The notes: generated by a model not told the origin, from the sequence alone. Counted from the stretch's first letter, positions 9,601-16,239 are shown. The stretch is 64,000 bases of DNA from Anaerocolumna sp. AGMB13025 (GCF_029689925.1 NZ_CP121445.1:3394501-3458500); one strand, 5' to 3'. A program made the numbers and translations.

Positions 9601-9658
9601 TGAGCTTATGAAGCAATACCTGCTAGGAATTATAACGAAATTCCCTGCCGAGGCATAA
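6629..9658 (+). CDS. Secreted GH2 glycoside hydrolase with CBM6 and dockerin
   Basis: 1009 residues. Signal peptide 1-30 (FGQFVMAA). Residues 45-190 are the GH2 sugar-binding jelly roll (WKFYKG, LPHDWS, WYRKTF), then an Ig-like domain and the TIM barrel from about 315. The acid/base is Glu438 in WSIGNEIPN and the nucleophile Glu567 in IAGEFIWTGFDY. A DUF4982-type domain (about 610-690) and a further Ig-like domain (about 690-800) follow. CBM6 is 813-943 and the dockerin 944-1009. The overall plan is beta-galactosidase-like; the exact side-chain sugar is not certain. The CBM6-dockerin tail matches that of the upstream enzyme almost residue for residue. The first dockerin calcium loop has Asn where Asp is usual (GDINSNG). 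A ribosome site (GGGAGG) precedes ATG 6629. Confidence 0.92.
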   Translation: MRKKLILGVLLTLTVLLSSILTFGQFVMAATGDLSGTDIYNGLRGQNFDEGWKFYKGDVSNGQSISYNDSSWSNVTLPHDWSIFNTFNQKSPSGGGGGYLDGGIGWYRKTFTIPSNYAGKKVFIEFDGVYMNSQVWINGTLLGKRPYGYSSFEYDLTPYLNIGANNIIAVKCDNNQPNSRWYSGSGIYRNVWLTVVEPVHAAYCGMFVTTPTVNSSSATANVSMQVLNQGSSAKSVSLVTTILDASNNVLVSNTSSAANIAANGSNKFSQNLTVLNPNLWSPSNPYLYTVQTQVIADGAVVDTYQSTLGFRYFNFDSNNGFSLNGIHMKLNGVCLHHDLGALGAAVNYRAIERELQIMKEMGCNAIRTSHNPPDPALLEICDRLGLMVMDEAFDCWETGKTTNDYHLYFNSWAQTDLQAMVMRDRNHPSIIMWSIGNEIPNATAATAAKLKDWVKAIDNTRPVTAGTFAVNMEDNANVANVLDLVGYNYFPYTYAKGHSNHPNWKIFGSETSSALRSRGVYKTPTNQNILTSSDNQCSSYDNSWPSWGNSAESSYSSVNGNNYIAGEFIWTGFDYIGEPTPYGWPSKNSYFGIVDTCGFPKDIYYYYQSKWTTKPMVHLLPHRNWSKGSNVEVWAYSNCDTVELFLNGTSLGSKNVGNSQHLSWNVPWTAGTLRAKATKGGTVVYDEVTTAGASSKILLKPDRTSVTADGKDLVYIETDIADANNVIVTTADNLVNFTISGPGTIVGVDNGNSPSTEPYKANSRKAFSGKCLVIIQTTKTSGTIVVTASSNGLSSESVSITTTTPTGSQRSAFTPIEAEEFDNQSGIQTESCTEGGQNVGFIENGDYLIFNNIDFDSGAANFQARVASATSGGNIEIRLDSITGTLVGTCPVTGTEGWQAWVDAACSVSGVSGIHDLYLKFTGGSGYLFNLNWFTFSKGDDSWKLGDINSNGQIDAIDLLLIKKHILGTEIIHNTKLADLNGDGVIDNMDLELMKQYLLGIITKFPAEA

Positions 9659-9696
9659 TAATAACTCGTGTAAATTCGTTTAGACGAGCCCTTGGG

Positions 9697-9735
9697 ACCA
9701 AGTTATGAGGCTGTATCACAGCCTCATAACTTGGT
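9697..9735 (+). terminator. Strong hairpin after the GH2 gene
   Basis: A perfect 17-bp stem (9697-9713 and 9719-9735, ACCAAGTTATGAGGCTG and its complement) with a 5-base loop lies 38 bases after the GH2 stop. Only a short U-rich tail (ATATCTTGT) follows, so it may work as a terminator or as a 3-prime stability element for the enzyme operon. Confidence 0.65.
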
Positions 9736-9821
9736 ATATCTTGTAAAAATAAGGGGAATGGGAGCATCCCAAAGTTCAAATTGATGTAAAATAAAATTAC
9801 TCAGTTTGGAAGTTTTATTTT

Positions 9822-10544
9822 ATGGCTAAAAGAAGAAGGGATGAGTCTCCCGAAAGACAAGCTCTACGTGAAATGATGAGCGGATACCTGAAAGAAAATC
9901 CAGTTAAGAATGGAACGGATGTTAATTCTCTTATGAGAGAAATGATGTCTATTATCCTGGAAGGCAGCTTGGATGGTGAAATGGATGAGGAACTTGGTTA
10001 TACTAAGTATGATTATCGGAATAAAGAAACCGATAACAGCAGAAACGGTTACAACACAAAAACAATGCATACCAGTTATGGTTATATGGACTTAGACATT
10101 CCCCGGGATCGGAATGGTGGTTTCGAGCCTAAGATTGTAAAGAAATATCAGAATACCATCAGCCAGGACATGGAAGAAAAAATTATCTCGATGTATGCGA
10201 AAGGGATGACTACCGGAGATATCGAAAGCCATATGCAGGAACTTTATGGTGTAGACATATCAGACAGTACAATCAGCCGAATTACAGATAAAATACTCCC
10301 TATCGTGAAAGAATGGCAAGAAAGAACTCTTGAAGAGATCTATGCTGTGGTATTTATGGATGCCATACATTTTCATGTCAAAAGCGAAGGGCGTATTGCT
10401 AAAAAAGCTGTTTATATCGCAATCGGTATAGATATGAGCAGCCGTAAAGATGTTTTAGGCATGTATGTTGGAGAAAATGAAAGTGCGAAGTTCTGGCTTT
10501 CCATCATGAATGGTCTAAAAAACCGCGGTGTAAAAGATAAGTGA
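9822..10544 (+). pseudogene. IS256-family transposase, truncated
   Basis: 240 residues against about 400 for a complete IS256/Mutator-type transposase. The N-terminus (MAKRRRDESPERQALREMM), the EGSLDGEMDEELGY helix, SRNGYNTKT, and the first catalytic Asp in VVFMDAIHFHVK are all present. The frame breaks at GLKNRGVKDK, exactly before the conserved segment that carries the second catalytic Asp, and the final Glu is also lost, so the protein cannot transpose. Sequence after base 10540 is unrelated. The left end probably lies near 9750-9790, but without the right end the terminal repeats cannot be defined. It marks the junction between the wall-degradation locus and the decayed region. Confidence 0.9.
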
Positions 10545-10560
10545 CAAGGGGGAAAATAGA

Positions 10561-10589
10561 AAAAGACTAAGCGTTAAGCCTAGCCTTTC
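10561..10589 (-). terminator. Rho-independent terminator for the small minus-strand gene
   Basis: On the minus strand AAGGCTAGG pairs with CTTAGTCTT (two G-U pairs) across a 7-base loop and is followed by TTTC. It lies 65 bases beyond the stop of the 61-residue gene at 10654. Confidence 0.55.
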
Positions 10590-10653
10590 TTATTGTTAAT
10601 ATATCTTTTTTCAGTGCAGTAAAAACATTACCTTGGCAATAATTCATTCTGCT

Positions 10654-10839
10654 TTAAACCTCTATTATTGTTTCATTTTCATCAGACAATCGTTGTATAT
10701 CTTTTCTGATATTAGATTCAGATATACGCACCCTTAAATCTAAATCATCTATTTTTTTACTATTTATATCCAACTTATAATTAATTATTTGAATATCCTC
10801 TTTTAAACTCATTAAAAAATCTTTTAATTCATTATCCAT
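10654..10839 (-). CDS. Small coiled-coil hypothetical protein
   Basis: 61 residues, all helical and heptad-like (LKDFLMSLKEDIQIINYKLD, then SKKIDDLDLRV and SNIRKDIQRLSD). A good ribosome site (GGGAGG) is placed 6 bases before ATG 10839, and a terminator follows, so it is probably expressed. Similar short coiled-coil proteins are scattered in Firmicutes and in their phages, often somewhat longer, so this may be a shortened copy. No function can be given. Confidence 0.55.
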   Translation of the reverse strand: MDNELKDFLMSLKEDIQIINYKLDINSKKIDDLDLRVRISESNIRKDIQRLSDENETIIEV

Positions 10840-11028
10840 ATTATGACCTCCCTATCTATTTAACTATTTTTATTGTACCATATTTATTGAATATAGTCTA
10901 CTTGTTTAAAATTAAGTAGATACGCATTAAATTAAAATCTATGAAACTTAAATGAGAGTACCATAGTAAATTTTCTGTCATGGCATCGGACGGCATAGAT
11001 CATACCACTTACGGATACCGCCAATCGC

Positions 11029-11093
11029 CCAATCGCAAGCGATTGAACAATCGGACTTGATTTATTTTGCCTGATACAAGAGCCTGTGGCTCA
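11029..11093. repeat. Two small perfect hairpins downstream of the broken 11.1-11.5 kb gene
   Basis: CAATCGC and GCGATTG form a tight stem at about 11029-11044, and GAGCC and GGCTC flank TGT at 11081-11093. No gene was recognised between 10840 and 11113. The hairpins could be 3-prime ends of lost transcripts or parts of a replication origin of a decayed element. Confidence 0.35.
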
Positions 11094-11113
11094 ATAATTA
11101 AGATAAAGGCTGA

Positions 11114-11461
11114 TTACGAAGCTTTTTTCTTATCGGTTAAAGCAGAACTTGCAGAATCCGTAGGATCACCGGATTTTTCTGAATCGGTTGAACCTATAGG
11201 TGCTGAATCATTAGAAACCGAATTAACAGGGATTACAGATACTAGAGATACAAAAGTATTTTGACCCGTCCGAATATCTAATTCGACAGTAACTAGGTCA
11301 TTTACAGTAACACCTTGCAATAACTTTTCTGATTCTGTATTAATAAAAATTTTTTGTACATCAGTTCCTTGCAAAAAACAAGCGGATTTATAATCCTTAT
11401 TATTTTTATTTGAGTGGAAAGTATCAACCCCCAAATAAATAAAAGTACCTTATAATTTCAT
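11114..11461 (-). pseudogene. Small gene of a decayed element, nonsense codon at position 4
   Basis: Reading on the minus strand, a ribosome site (AAAGGA) precedes ATG at 11461, but codon 4 is TAA (MKL, stop). The same frame then continues without interruption: GTFIYLGVDTFHSNKNN, KDYKSACFLQGTDVQKIFI, LLQGVTVNDLVTVELDI, and a Ser/Asp-rich tail to TGA... the frame closes at 11114. A TTG at 11434 could restart translation, but the only good ribosome site belongs to the stopped ATG. The beta-rich body with a disordered acidic tail resembles small single-stranded-DNA-binding proteins of phages or plasmids; that is a guess from shape only. The family was not recognised. Confidence 0.5.
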
Positions 11462-11554
11462 ATTTTTTTATTTCCTTTCATAATTATTAATTTTTGTTTG
11501 AGAGGTACAATTTATTTTCAATGCCAATTTTGGGGCTAATTGGGCAAAAAAATT

Positions 11555-11590
11555 CAACTATTCGTTAAACTTGTGTTTTGCGAATAGTTG
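11555..11590. repeat. Inverted repeat, possible origin or operator
   Basis: CAACTATTCG (11555-11564) and CGAATAGTTG (11581-11590) form a perfect 10-bp stem with a 16-base loop. It lies upstream of the broken small gene at 11461. A rolling-circle origin or a phage operator would look like this, but nothing else supports either. Confidence 0.4.
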
Positions 11591-11726
11591 GATAGTGAAT
11601 GAGACACATAATAACCAAAAATTTTTTTATACTAGCTTGGTCGTTTTTACTGCTATCATCGTTAAAACCAAAATAAAATATTATTAATATTTTATCGTTT
11701 TCTAATTAGTCCAGTCATTTAAACAA

Positions 11727-11772
11727 AAAAGGATTTTAAAATGTGACTAAGTCGAGAATTTAAAATCCTTTT
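11727..11772 (-). terminator. Bidirectional-looking terminator
   Basis: AAAAGGATTTTAAA (11727-11740) and TTTAAAATCCTTTT (11759-11772) form a perfect 14-bp stem. On the minus strand it is followed by TTG and lies at the end of the coding-like frame at 11760-12023. Confidence 0.65.
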
Positions 11773-11897
11773 GATATATTATATAGAAAATTTAAAGAAA
11801 TGAATTTTAGGTTTTCTGTAATCTTTGCAATGCCCAGGAGCGCTCCATTGCTTTCTTTTCGAGAAATAAAATTTAGTACTTCCTGATTTATATTCAT
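11760..11897 (-). pseudogene. Fragment of an unrecognised protein (decayed region)
   Basis: The end of an 87-codon frame reads MNINQEVLNFISRKESNGALL and then runs into the terminator hairpin. The NFISRKESNGALL stretch resembles the N-terminal side of large P-loop NTPases just ahead of their Walker A loop, but no Walker motif follows here. The upstream part of the frame has no clear start with a ribosome site. Best read as debris of a larger gene. Confidence 0.3.
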
Positions 11898-12010
11898 CCT
11901 CTTTGACCCCCGAATAATACAACTGCCATTAGAACAATAGCTTCCACCCCTGGCTAGATATCCCAGTCTACCCACCTCTAGGAACATGGAAAGCGGTAGA
12001 TTTTTTTGAG

Positions 12011-12237
12011 TCAGATATACCATCTTACTGCGCGCAGCAGTCCGTCTAGTTTTTTATCATACATTGCAGCTTCTGTGGCTGTTGTAGCAATCATGATGTC
12101 CTCAAATTTGTAGAATGCCATTGGTTCAAGGGGTAATTAATAATCTCCCCTGTCAGCACCTCAAAATCCATGCCTTTTTGTTTTGCTATCAACTTGATTA
12201 GGTATTCTAAACAGAAATGCTGCTCGATGATCCGGAT
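12011..12237 (-). pseudogene. Frameshifted small gene
   Basis: Two coding-like segments in adjacent frames on the minus strand. The first reads IEQHFCLEYLIKLIAKQKG and MDFEVLTGEIINYPL, the second MAFYKFEDIMIATTATEAA then MYDKKLDGLLRAV before TGA at 12011-12013. They join if one base is restored near 12125, which would give a continuous NYPLEPMAFYKFED. The protein family was not recognised. The single-base break and the lack of a clear start mark it as a recent pseudogene in the decayed region. Confidence 0.45.
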
Positions 12238-12343
12238 TTACCATTTCGCATACCTCCCACCGGAATCAATATTGTCGTCAGCAGCAAATATTGTTACCGG
12301 AAGCATTAAATATAGCAGAATAATCTTAAAACCTCTTCTATCC

Positions 12344-12505
12344 TCAATTTATTGCAATGCTTCCGTGAGCAGCCGGTAAGACTGTTTGAATATCAGCCCG
12401 GAAGAAGCGGAAAATATCCACAGGAATTCCTTTTGCCAAATAGTATCCACTTCCGCCAAAACGTACAAAATTCCTTACCCCCCATCTCGGAAAGTAAGGA
12501 ATCAC
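12344..12505 (-). pseudogene. Fragment of an unrecognised protein
   Basis: A 53-codon minus-strand frame from GTG 12505 reads VIPYFPRWGVRNFVRFGG, SGYYLAKGIPVDIFRFFRAD and TVLPAAHGS, then stops at 12344. The composition is clearly coding-like. There is no ribosome site and a stop lies just upstream of the GTG, so this is a fragment. No family could be assigned. Confidence 0.35.
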
Positions 12506-12631
12506 ACCTCAATCTTTTTCTAAAACACACCTAATCTTCTCTTCAAAACTCCGCAACCTTGATTTTCCTAGCCTTTCCACGACAGCAAACAAACCGTTTC
12601 CACATGGACGTGAATGGCTAATATAAGTATA

Positions 12632-12655
12632 TCTTTTTTTAGGCAGATATAAATC
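12632..12655 (+). terminator. Orphan terminator hairpin
   Basis: GGCAGAT, ATAA loop, ATCTGTC (one G-U pair) followed by TTTTTG on the + strand. No intact + strand gene precedes it, so it probably ended a gene that has been lost. The surrounding 12540-12775 stretch shows nothing else. Confidence 0.5.
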
Positions 12656-12775
12656 TGTCTTTTTGTCGTTGCAAAATTTTGTCTTAGTAGAAATTCAAAA
12701 GCTGCTATTCATGTAAAATCAAATTATCATATTAATAAGGAACACAAATTCATTGTTCTACAGTCTTAACTAAAT

Positions 12776-12958
12776 GACATTGATTCACAGCCCTGCCAAA
12801 AAGTGGCAGAACTGTGAATGTAACACGCTTCGTGATGCACAGAAACGGTAAAAACCACCGTTTCGCGCCATGTAACTAGGGATTTTCGTGCAAAATGCAC
12901 ACGAAAACACCTCGCGTTATAACGGCTGTGAATAGTAACGGACAAATCAATTACCGAC
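12776..12958. repeat. Multi-hairpin element upstream of hydF
   Basis: About 180 bases packed with dyads: ATTCACAG/CTGTGAAT (12783-12790, 12812-12819) enclosing CTGCCA/TGGCAG; AAACGGT/ACCGTTT (12843-12849, 12857-12863); TTTTCGTG/CACGAAAA (12883-12890, 12900-12907). In addition ATTCACAGCC (12783-12792) can pair with GGCTGTGAAT (12924-12933), so the first hairpin and a long-range outer stem exclude each other. It carries no open frame of note. It looks like a repeated extragenic element or a structured RNA; the hydF promoter lies just after it. Confidence 0.6.
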
Positions 12959-12976
12959 AAAAGGCTGTATTATATA

Positions 12977-13005
12977 TTTACAATTTGTTACAAATGTGAT
13001 AAAAT
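12977..13005 (+). promoter_or_regulatory. Probable sigma-A promoter of the hydF operon
   Basis: TTTACA (12977-12982), a 17-base spacer, and TAAAAT (13000-13005). Transcription would begin around 13012, which supports the hydF start at 13039 and rules out the in-frame ATG at 13006. Confidence 0.6.
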
Positions 13006-13038
13006 ATGGAAATAAATAAATCTTTAAAGGAGAATAAC

Positions 13039-14268
13039 ATGAATACTACACCCATGGGCTTTAGGCTTCATATTGCCATTTTAGGCAGACGGAATGTAGG
13101 AAAATCCACATTGATTAATGCTATAACAAATCAACAAATAGCCATAGTTTCTGAGGTTGCAGGAACTACTACGGACCCCGTTTTTAAAACAATGGAGTTA
13201 TTGCCCTTAGGTCCTGTTGTTCTGATTGATACAGCTGGTTTGGATGATAATGGGGAATTGGGGGCATTAAGAAAAGAAAAAACATATGAAGTAATGGACA
13301 AAACTGATTTCGCAATTATAGTACTGGATGCTGAAGATGGAATAACTGCCTTTGAAAAAGAGCTGGCAGCTGAAATAAAGAAAAGGGAAATACCCTCCAT
13401 TGGCGTGATAAATAAATGCGATTTAATTAGTGTCACAACAGACTTAGTACATGAATATGAAGATACTTTGGGAATACCTGTGACTAAAGTGAGCTCAAAG
13501 ACTGGTTACGGGATAGAGGAATTAAAAGGCTTCATTGCTGATCATGCTGTTTATGATGATACGCAGCTGAACATCTTAAGAGATTTTATCTCTCCCAATG
13601 ATACTGTATTACTGATTACCCACATAGACTGTGCAGCACCAAAGGGCAGAATAATATTACCTCAGCAACAGACAATCAGAGATGTAATAGAGGCTGGAGC
13701 TACAGCGATAGTAACTCAGGAAAAAATATTGGTGCAAACACTGGAAAAACTGAAAGAACCGCCAAAACTTGTAGTAACTGATTCCTTAGTTTCAAATATT
13801 GTAGAACCACTTATAAACGCTAAAATTCCATTCACGAGTTTTTCCATTTTAATTGGCAGACAAAAAGGCAATCTTGAGGAATATATAAAAGGTCTAAAAA
13901 GAATCATAAAACTGCAAGCCGGAAGCCGGATACTTATAGCTGAAACATGTACCCACTACCGGCAGGAACGTGACCTTGCAAAGGTACAAATACCTCAATA
14001 TGTACAGGATTTAACTGGAAAAGAGATGTCCTTTGATTGGACTTCCGGAACATATTTTCCAAGAGACCTCAGTAAGTATGACGGTGTTATACATTGTGGA
14101 GGATGCACGATAAACCGGCAGGAAATGAATTCAAGAATAAGAATAGCAAAAGAGAATAATGTTCCAATTACCAATTATGGTATGCTAATTACTTGTGCAC
14201 AAGGAATTATTGAGCGTGTATTAGAGCCATTTCCTAACATACATAGTATTTATCAGAGTGAAACATAA
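13039..14268 (+). CDS. hydF: [FeFe]-hydrogenase H-cluster maturation GTPase HydF
   Basis: 409 residues. The start at 13039 has a good ribosome site (AAAGGAG) and lies after the promoter. The N-terminal Era-like GTPase shows the P-loop GRRNVGKST, DTAGLDD and NKCD. The C-terminal iron-sulfur domain has the HydF signature Cys304-x-His306 (CTHYR) and His352-Cys353-x-x-Cys356 (HCGGC). HydF is the scaffold on which HydE and HydG build the di-iron subcluster before transfer to the hydrogenase. HydE, HydG and the hydrogenase itself are not in the window. It heads an operon with an ECF S component and two half permeases. Confidence 0.96.
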   Translation: MNTTPMGFRLHIAILGRRNVGKSTLINAITNQQIAIVSEVAGTTTDPVFKTMELLPLGPVVLIDTAGLDDNGELGALRKEKTYEVMDKTDFAIIVLDAEDGITAFEKELAAEIKKREIPSIGVINKCDLISVTTDLVHEYEDTLGIPVTKVSSKTGYGIEELKGFIADHAVYDDTQLNILRDFISPNDTVLLITHIDCAAPKGRIILPQQQTIRDVIEAGATAIVTQEKILVQTLEKLKEPPKLVVTDSLVSNIVEPLINAKIPFTSFSILIGRQKGNLEEYIKGLKRIIKLQAGSRILIAETCTHYRQERDLAKVQIPQYVQDLTGKEMSFDWTSGTYFPRDLSKYDGVIHCGGCTINRQEMNSRIRIAKENNVPITNYGMLITCAQGIIERVLEPFPNIHSIYQSET

Positions 14269-14294
14269 ATACCAGAAAAAAAGGAGGATTTATT

Positions 14295-14831
14295 ATGAAA
14301 AACAATATTTTATGGATTACAAGAACGGCAGTTCTTACAGCATTACTTATCGTTATGCAAACAGTAACTTCTGCCTTTGGTAACACATTAGTTACAGGTT
14401 CTATTGTCAATCTTATTCTGATTATTTCAGTTATGACCTGTGGATTGAGTACAGGCTTAACAGTGGCGGTAGTTTCCCCGATGTGTGCAAAATTATTAGG
14501 AATCGGTCCCCTTTGGTCATTAATCCCATTTATTATTGCAGGAAATATAATTTTGGTAATTATTTGGTATTTTATCGGAAACAGTAAAATCTGGAAAAAA
14601 AACTTCTCTTATATTATTGCTTTGGTGATAGCAGCCCTATCTAAATTTTTAATATTATACTTGGGTATTGTCCAAATTGCAATTCCTATTCTGTTGAACC
14701 TACCCAAGCCACAGGCAACAATTATATCCAATATGTTTTCTATTCCACAGCTTTTTACAGCATTGTTAGGCGGCATCCTTGCCATTATCGCGCTTCCTTT
14801 CTTGAAACGCTCAGTCAAGGCTTACCAATAA
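14295..14831 (+). CDS. ECF transporter S component-like membrane protein
   Basis: 178 residues with five or six hydrophobic segments, starting 27 bases after hydF behind a strong ribosome site (AAGGAGG). The N-terminus (WITRTAVLTALLIVMQTV) and the GLSTGLTVAVVSPMCAKLLGIGP stretch, broken here as GLSTGLTVAVVSP and LLGIGPLWSLIPF, are the usual look of small substrate-binding S components of energy-coupling-factor transporters for vitamins or metals. The ligand cannot be read. No A or T components are nearby, so it would use shared ones from elsewhere. Placement in the hydF operon suggests a link with cofactor supply. Confidence 0.75.
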   Translation: MKNNILWITRTAVLTALLIVMQTVTSAFGNTLVTGSIVNLILIISVMTCGLSTGLTVAVVSPMCAKLLGIGPLWSLIPFIIAGNIILVIIWYFIGNSKIWKKNFSYIIALVIAALSKFLILYLGIVQIAIPILLNLPKPQATIISNMFSIPQLFTALLGGILAIIALPFLKRSVKAYQ

Positions 14832-14843
14832 GGAGGATCGGGA

Positions 14844-15332
14844 ATGAATTCAGTTTTTACATATTGCCTTTATCTGTTAGCAGTTATACTACTGATATTA
14901 TCATTCCTAAGAGATAAAGTAAAAACAAAACTTGCATTAAAAAAAGCATGTAAAATGTTTCTATCCGTTTTACCGCAATTTCTTGCTATACTTTTTCTTA
15001 TGGGTCTTTTACTTACTGTTTTCGATTCATCAACGATACAGCAAGTCATCGGTGCAGAATCAGGGGTACTTGGAATGGTTATATCCTCACTGGTGGGAGC
15101 TATTGCCCTGGTTCCCGTATTGGTAGCTTTTCCTGTAGCAGCCGAATTATTAAAAAATGGTGCCGGAATCATACAAATTGCTGTTTTTATCTCTACCCTT
15201 ACTACCGTTGGATTTGTCACACTTCCTCTTGAAGCGAAATATTTAGGTAAAAAAGTAGCCATATTGCGCAACGCCTTGTTTTTTCTGTTTGCTTTTGTTG
15301 TGGCATTGATTATGGGGGTGGTACTGACATGA
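14844..15332 (+). CDS. Half-size permease, ArsP/DUF318-like (first of a pair)
   Basis: 162 residues with about five membrane segments and a good ribosome site (GGAGG). The central stretch LPQFLAILFLMGLLLTVFD and the later LVPVLVAFPVAAELLKNG resemble one half of the ArsP_1/DUF318 permease family, whose single-chain members are about 320 residues and internally repeated. Its stop overlaps the next start (ATGA at 15329). The second protein aligns with this one in the segments GAESGVLGM and FPVAAELLKNG, so the two probably form a heterodimer. Substrate unknown. Confidence 0.7.
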   Translation: MNSVFTYCLYLLAVILLILSFLRDKVKTKLALKKACKMFLSVLPQFLAILFLMGLLLTVFDSSTIQQVIGAESGVLGMVISSLVGAIALVPVLVAFPVAAELLKNGAGIIQIAVFISTLTTVGFVTLPLEAKYLGKKVAILRNALFFLFAFVVALIMGVVLT

Positions 15333-15886
15333 AAAAGATATTAAAAAAGTATAGTTTTCTTCTGATCGTTTTAGGAATAAATATTATAACTTTAGCAGGC
15401 TCACCGCAGATAGGAAAACAATCCTTTCTCTTCACAACGAAAAACCTCTTTAACTTTCTGTTCATGCTTACACCGGTTTTTATATGTATTGGGCTTTTGG
15501 ACGTATGGGTTGAGAAAGAAACAATAATAAAAATCATGGGTGAAAAGTCTGGCATAAAAGGTGTGCTTATAGCTTTCCTTTTAGGGGTTTCTACAGCGGT
15601 ACCTCTGTATGCGCTACTACCGGTTGCAGCAATGATGCTGAAAAAGGGAAGTAAAATAACAAATGTTCTTATCTTTATATGCTCAAGTGCAAGTATTCGA
15701 ATTCCGTTGTTACTTTTTGAAATATCCTCCTTGGGTCTTAAATTTACCTTTGTGCGATTTGCCGTAAATATAGTTGTTGTTCTTAGCATAGCTTTTTTGA
15801 TAGATTTTGTTCTGAGTGAAAAGGATAAAATATCAATATTTGAAAATGCTGAAAATTTACTTGGGCATACACCGGAGCTTAAATGA
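15329..15886 (+). CDS. Half-size permease, ArsP/DUF318-like (second of a pair)
   Basis: 185 residues with about five membrane segments. GEKSGIKGVLIAFLLGVST and LLPVAAMMLKKGSKI align with the matching parts of the upstream protein, pointing to an ancient duplication. Translation is coupled to the upstream gene through an ATGA overlap. The soluble end (ENAENLLGHTPELK) is short. As the last gene of the hydF operon it should be co-expressed with the hydrogenase maturase. The family includes organoarsenical exporters, but the conserved cysteine context of those cannot be confirmed here, so no substrate is proposed. Confidence 0.7.
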   Translation: MKKILKKYSFLLIVLGINIITLAGSPQIGKQSFLFTTKNLFNFLFMLTPVFICIGLLDVWVEKETIIKIMGEKSGIKGVLIAFLLGVSTAVPLYALLPVAAMMLKKGSKITNVLIFICSSASIRIPLLLFEISSLGLKFTFVRFAVNIVVVLSIAFLIDFVLSEKDKISIFENAENLLGHTPELK

Positions 15887-15947
15887 ATGGTTCTTAACTC
15901 CTGCAAAGAAAGAACCGGTATTCCCTAGCTTTTATTTCAAAAAACTT

Positions 15948-16050
15948 TGAAGTAAATGTTAGGGAATAAAAAGTAGCAAAATAAAAAAGCCTTTAAAATC
16001 AAGGCTTTCTTGCTCAATAACTAATTTTTAATTCCCTAAGATTTACTTCA
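15948..16050 (+). terminator. Terminator nested in a 20-bp inverted repeat
   Basis: The inner hairpin AAAGCCTT (15986-15993) and AAGGCTTT (16001-16008), followed by CTTGCTC, ends the hydF operon. It is bracketed by 20-base arms at 15948-15967 and 16031-16050 that are inverted copies of each other with one mismatch (TGAAGTAAATGTTAGGGAAT on the left). A third related stretch (ATTCCCTAGC) lies at 15920. Confidence 0.65.
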
Positions 16051-16059
16051 ACGGACAAA

Positions 16060-16231
16060 ATCGTCGAGGGTCATAAATGTTTCTATATCAAGGACATATT
16101 TCATTCTAAACGGTACTCTCTTTAACAATAATACAGACATAAATAATACTTGGCTGTTTCTTCGATATTCGGTACAGGAAATACCGCAAGTATTGAATGT
16201 AGAATTTTCTCTATACATATTTCTTCCATCA
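16060..16231 (-). pseudogene. Remnant of a VOC/glyoxalase-fold gene
   Basis: From ATG 16231 on the minus strand the frame reads ILHSILAVFPVPNIEETAKYY and then stops after a few codons. FPVPNIEETAKYY is the typical first strand and helix of vicinal-oxygen-chelate (glyoxalase/bleomycin-resistance) proteins, which are normally about 120-140 residues. The rest of the fold is missing, so this is a deletion remnant. Confidence 0.4.
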
Positions 16232-16239
16232 GGACGTTT

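Noticed and set aside
11067-11264. 65-codon + strand frame
   Set aside because: It is antisense to the tail of the broken gene at 11114-11461 and has no ribosome site.
12170-12534. Two overlapping + strand frames of 60-69 codons
   Set aside because: No ribosome sites; the opposite strand shows more coding-like fragments, and the region is best read as decayed.
15310-15906. 198-codon minus-strand reading frame
   Set aside because: It is the reverse of the second half-permease gene and has no ribosome site or known motif.
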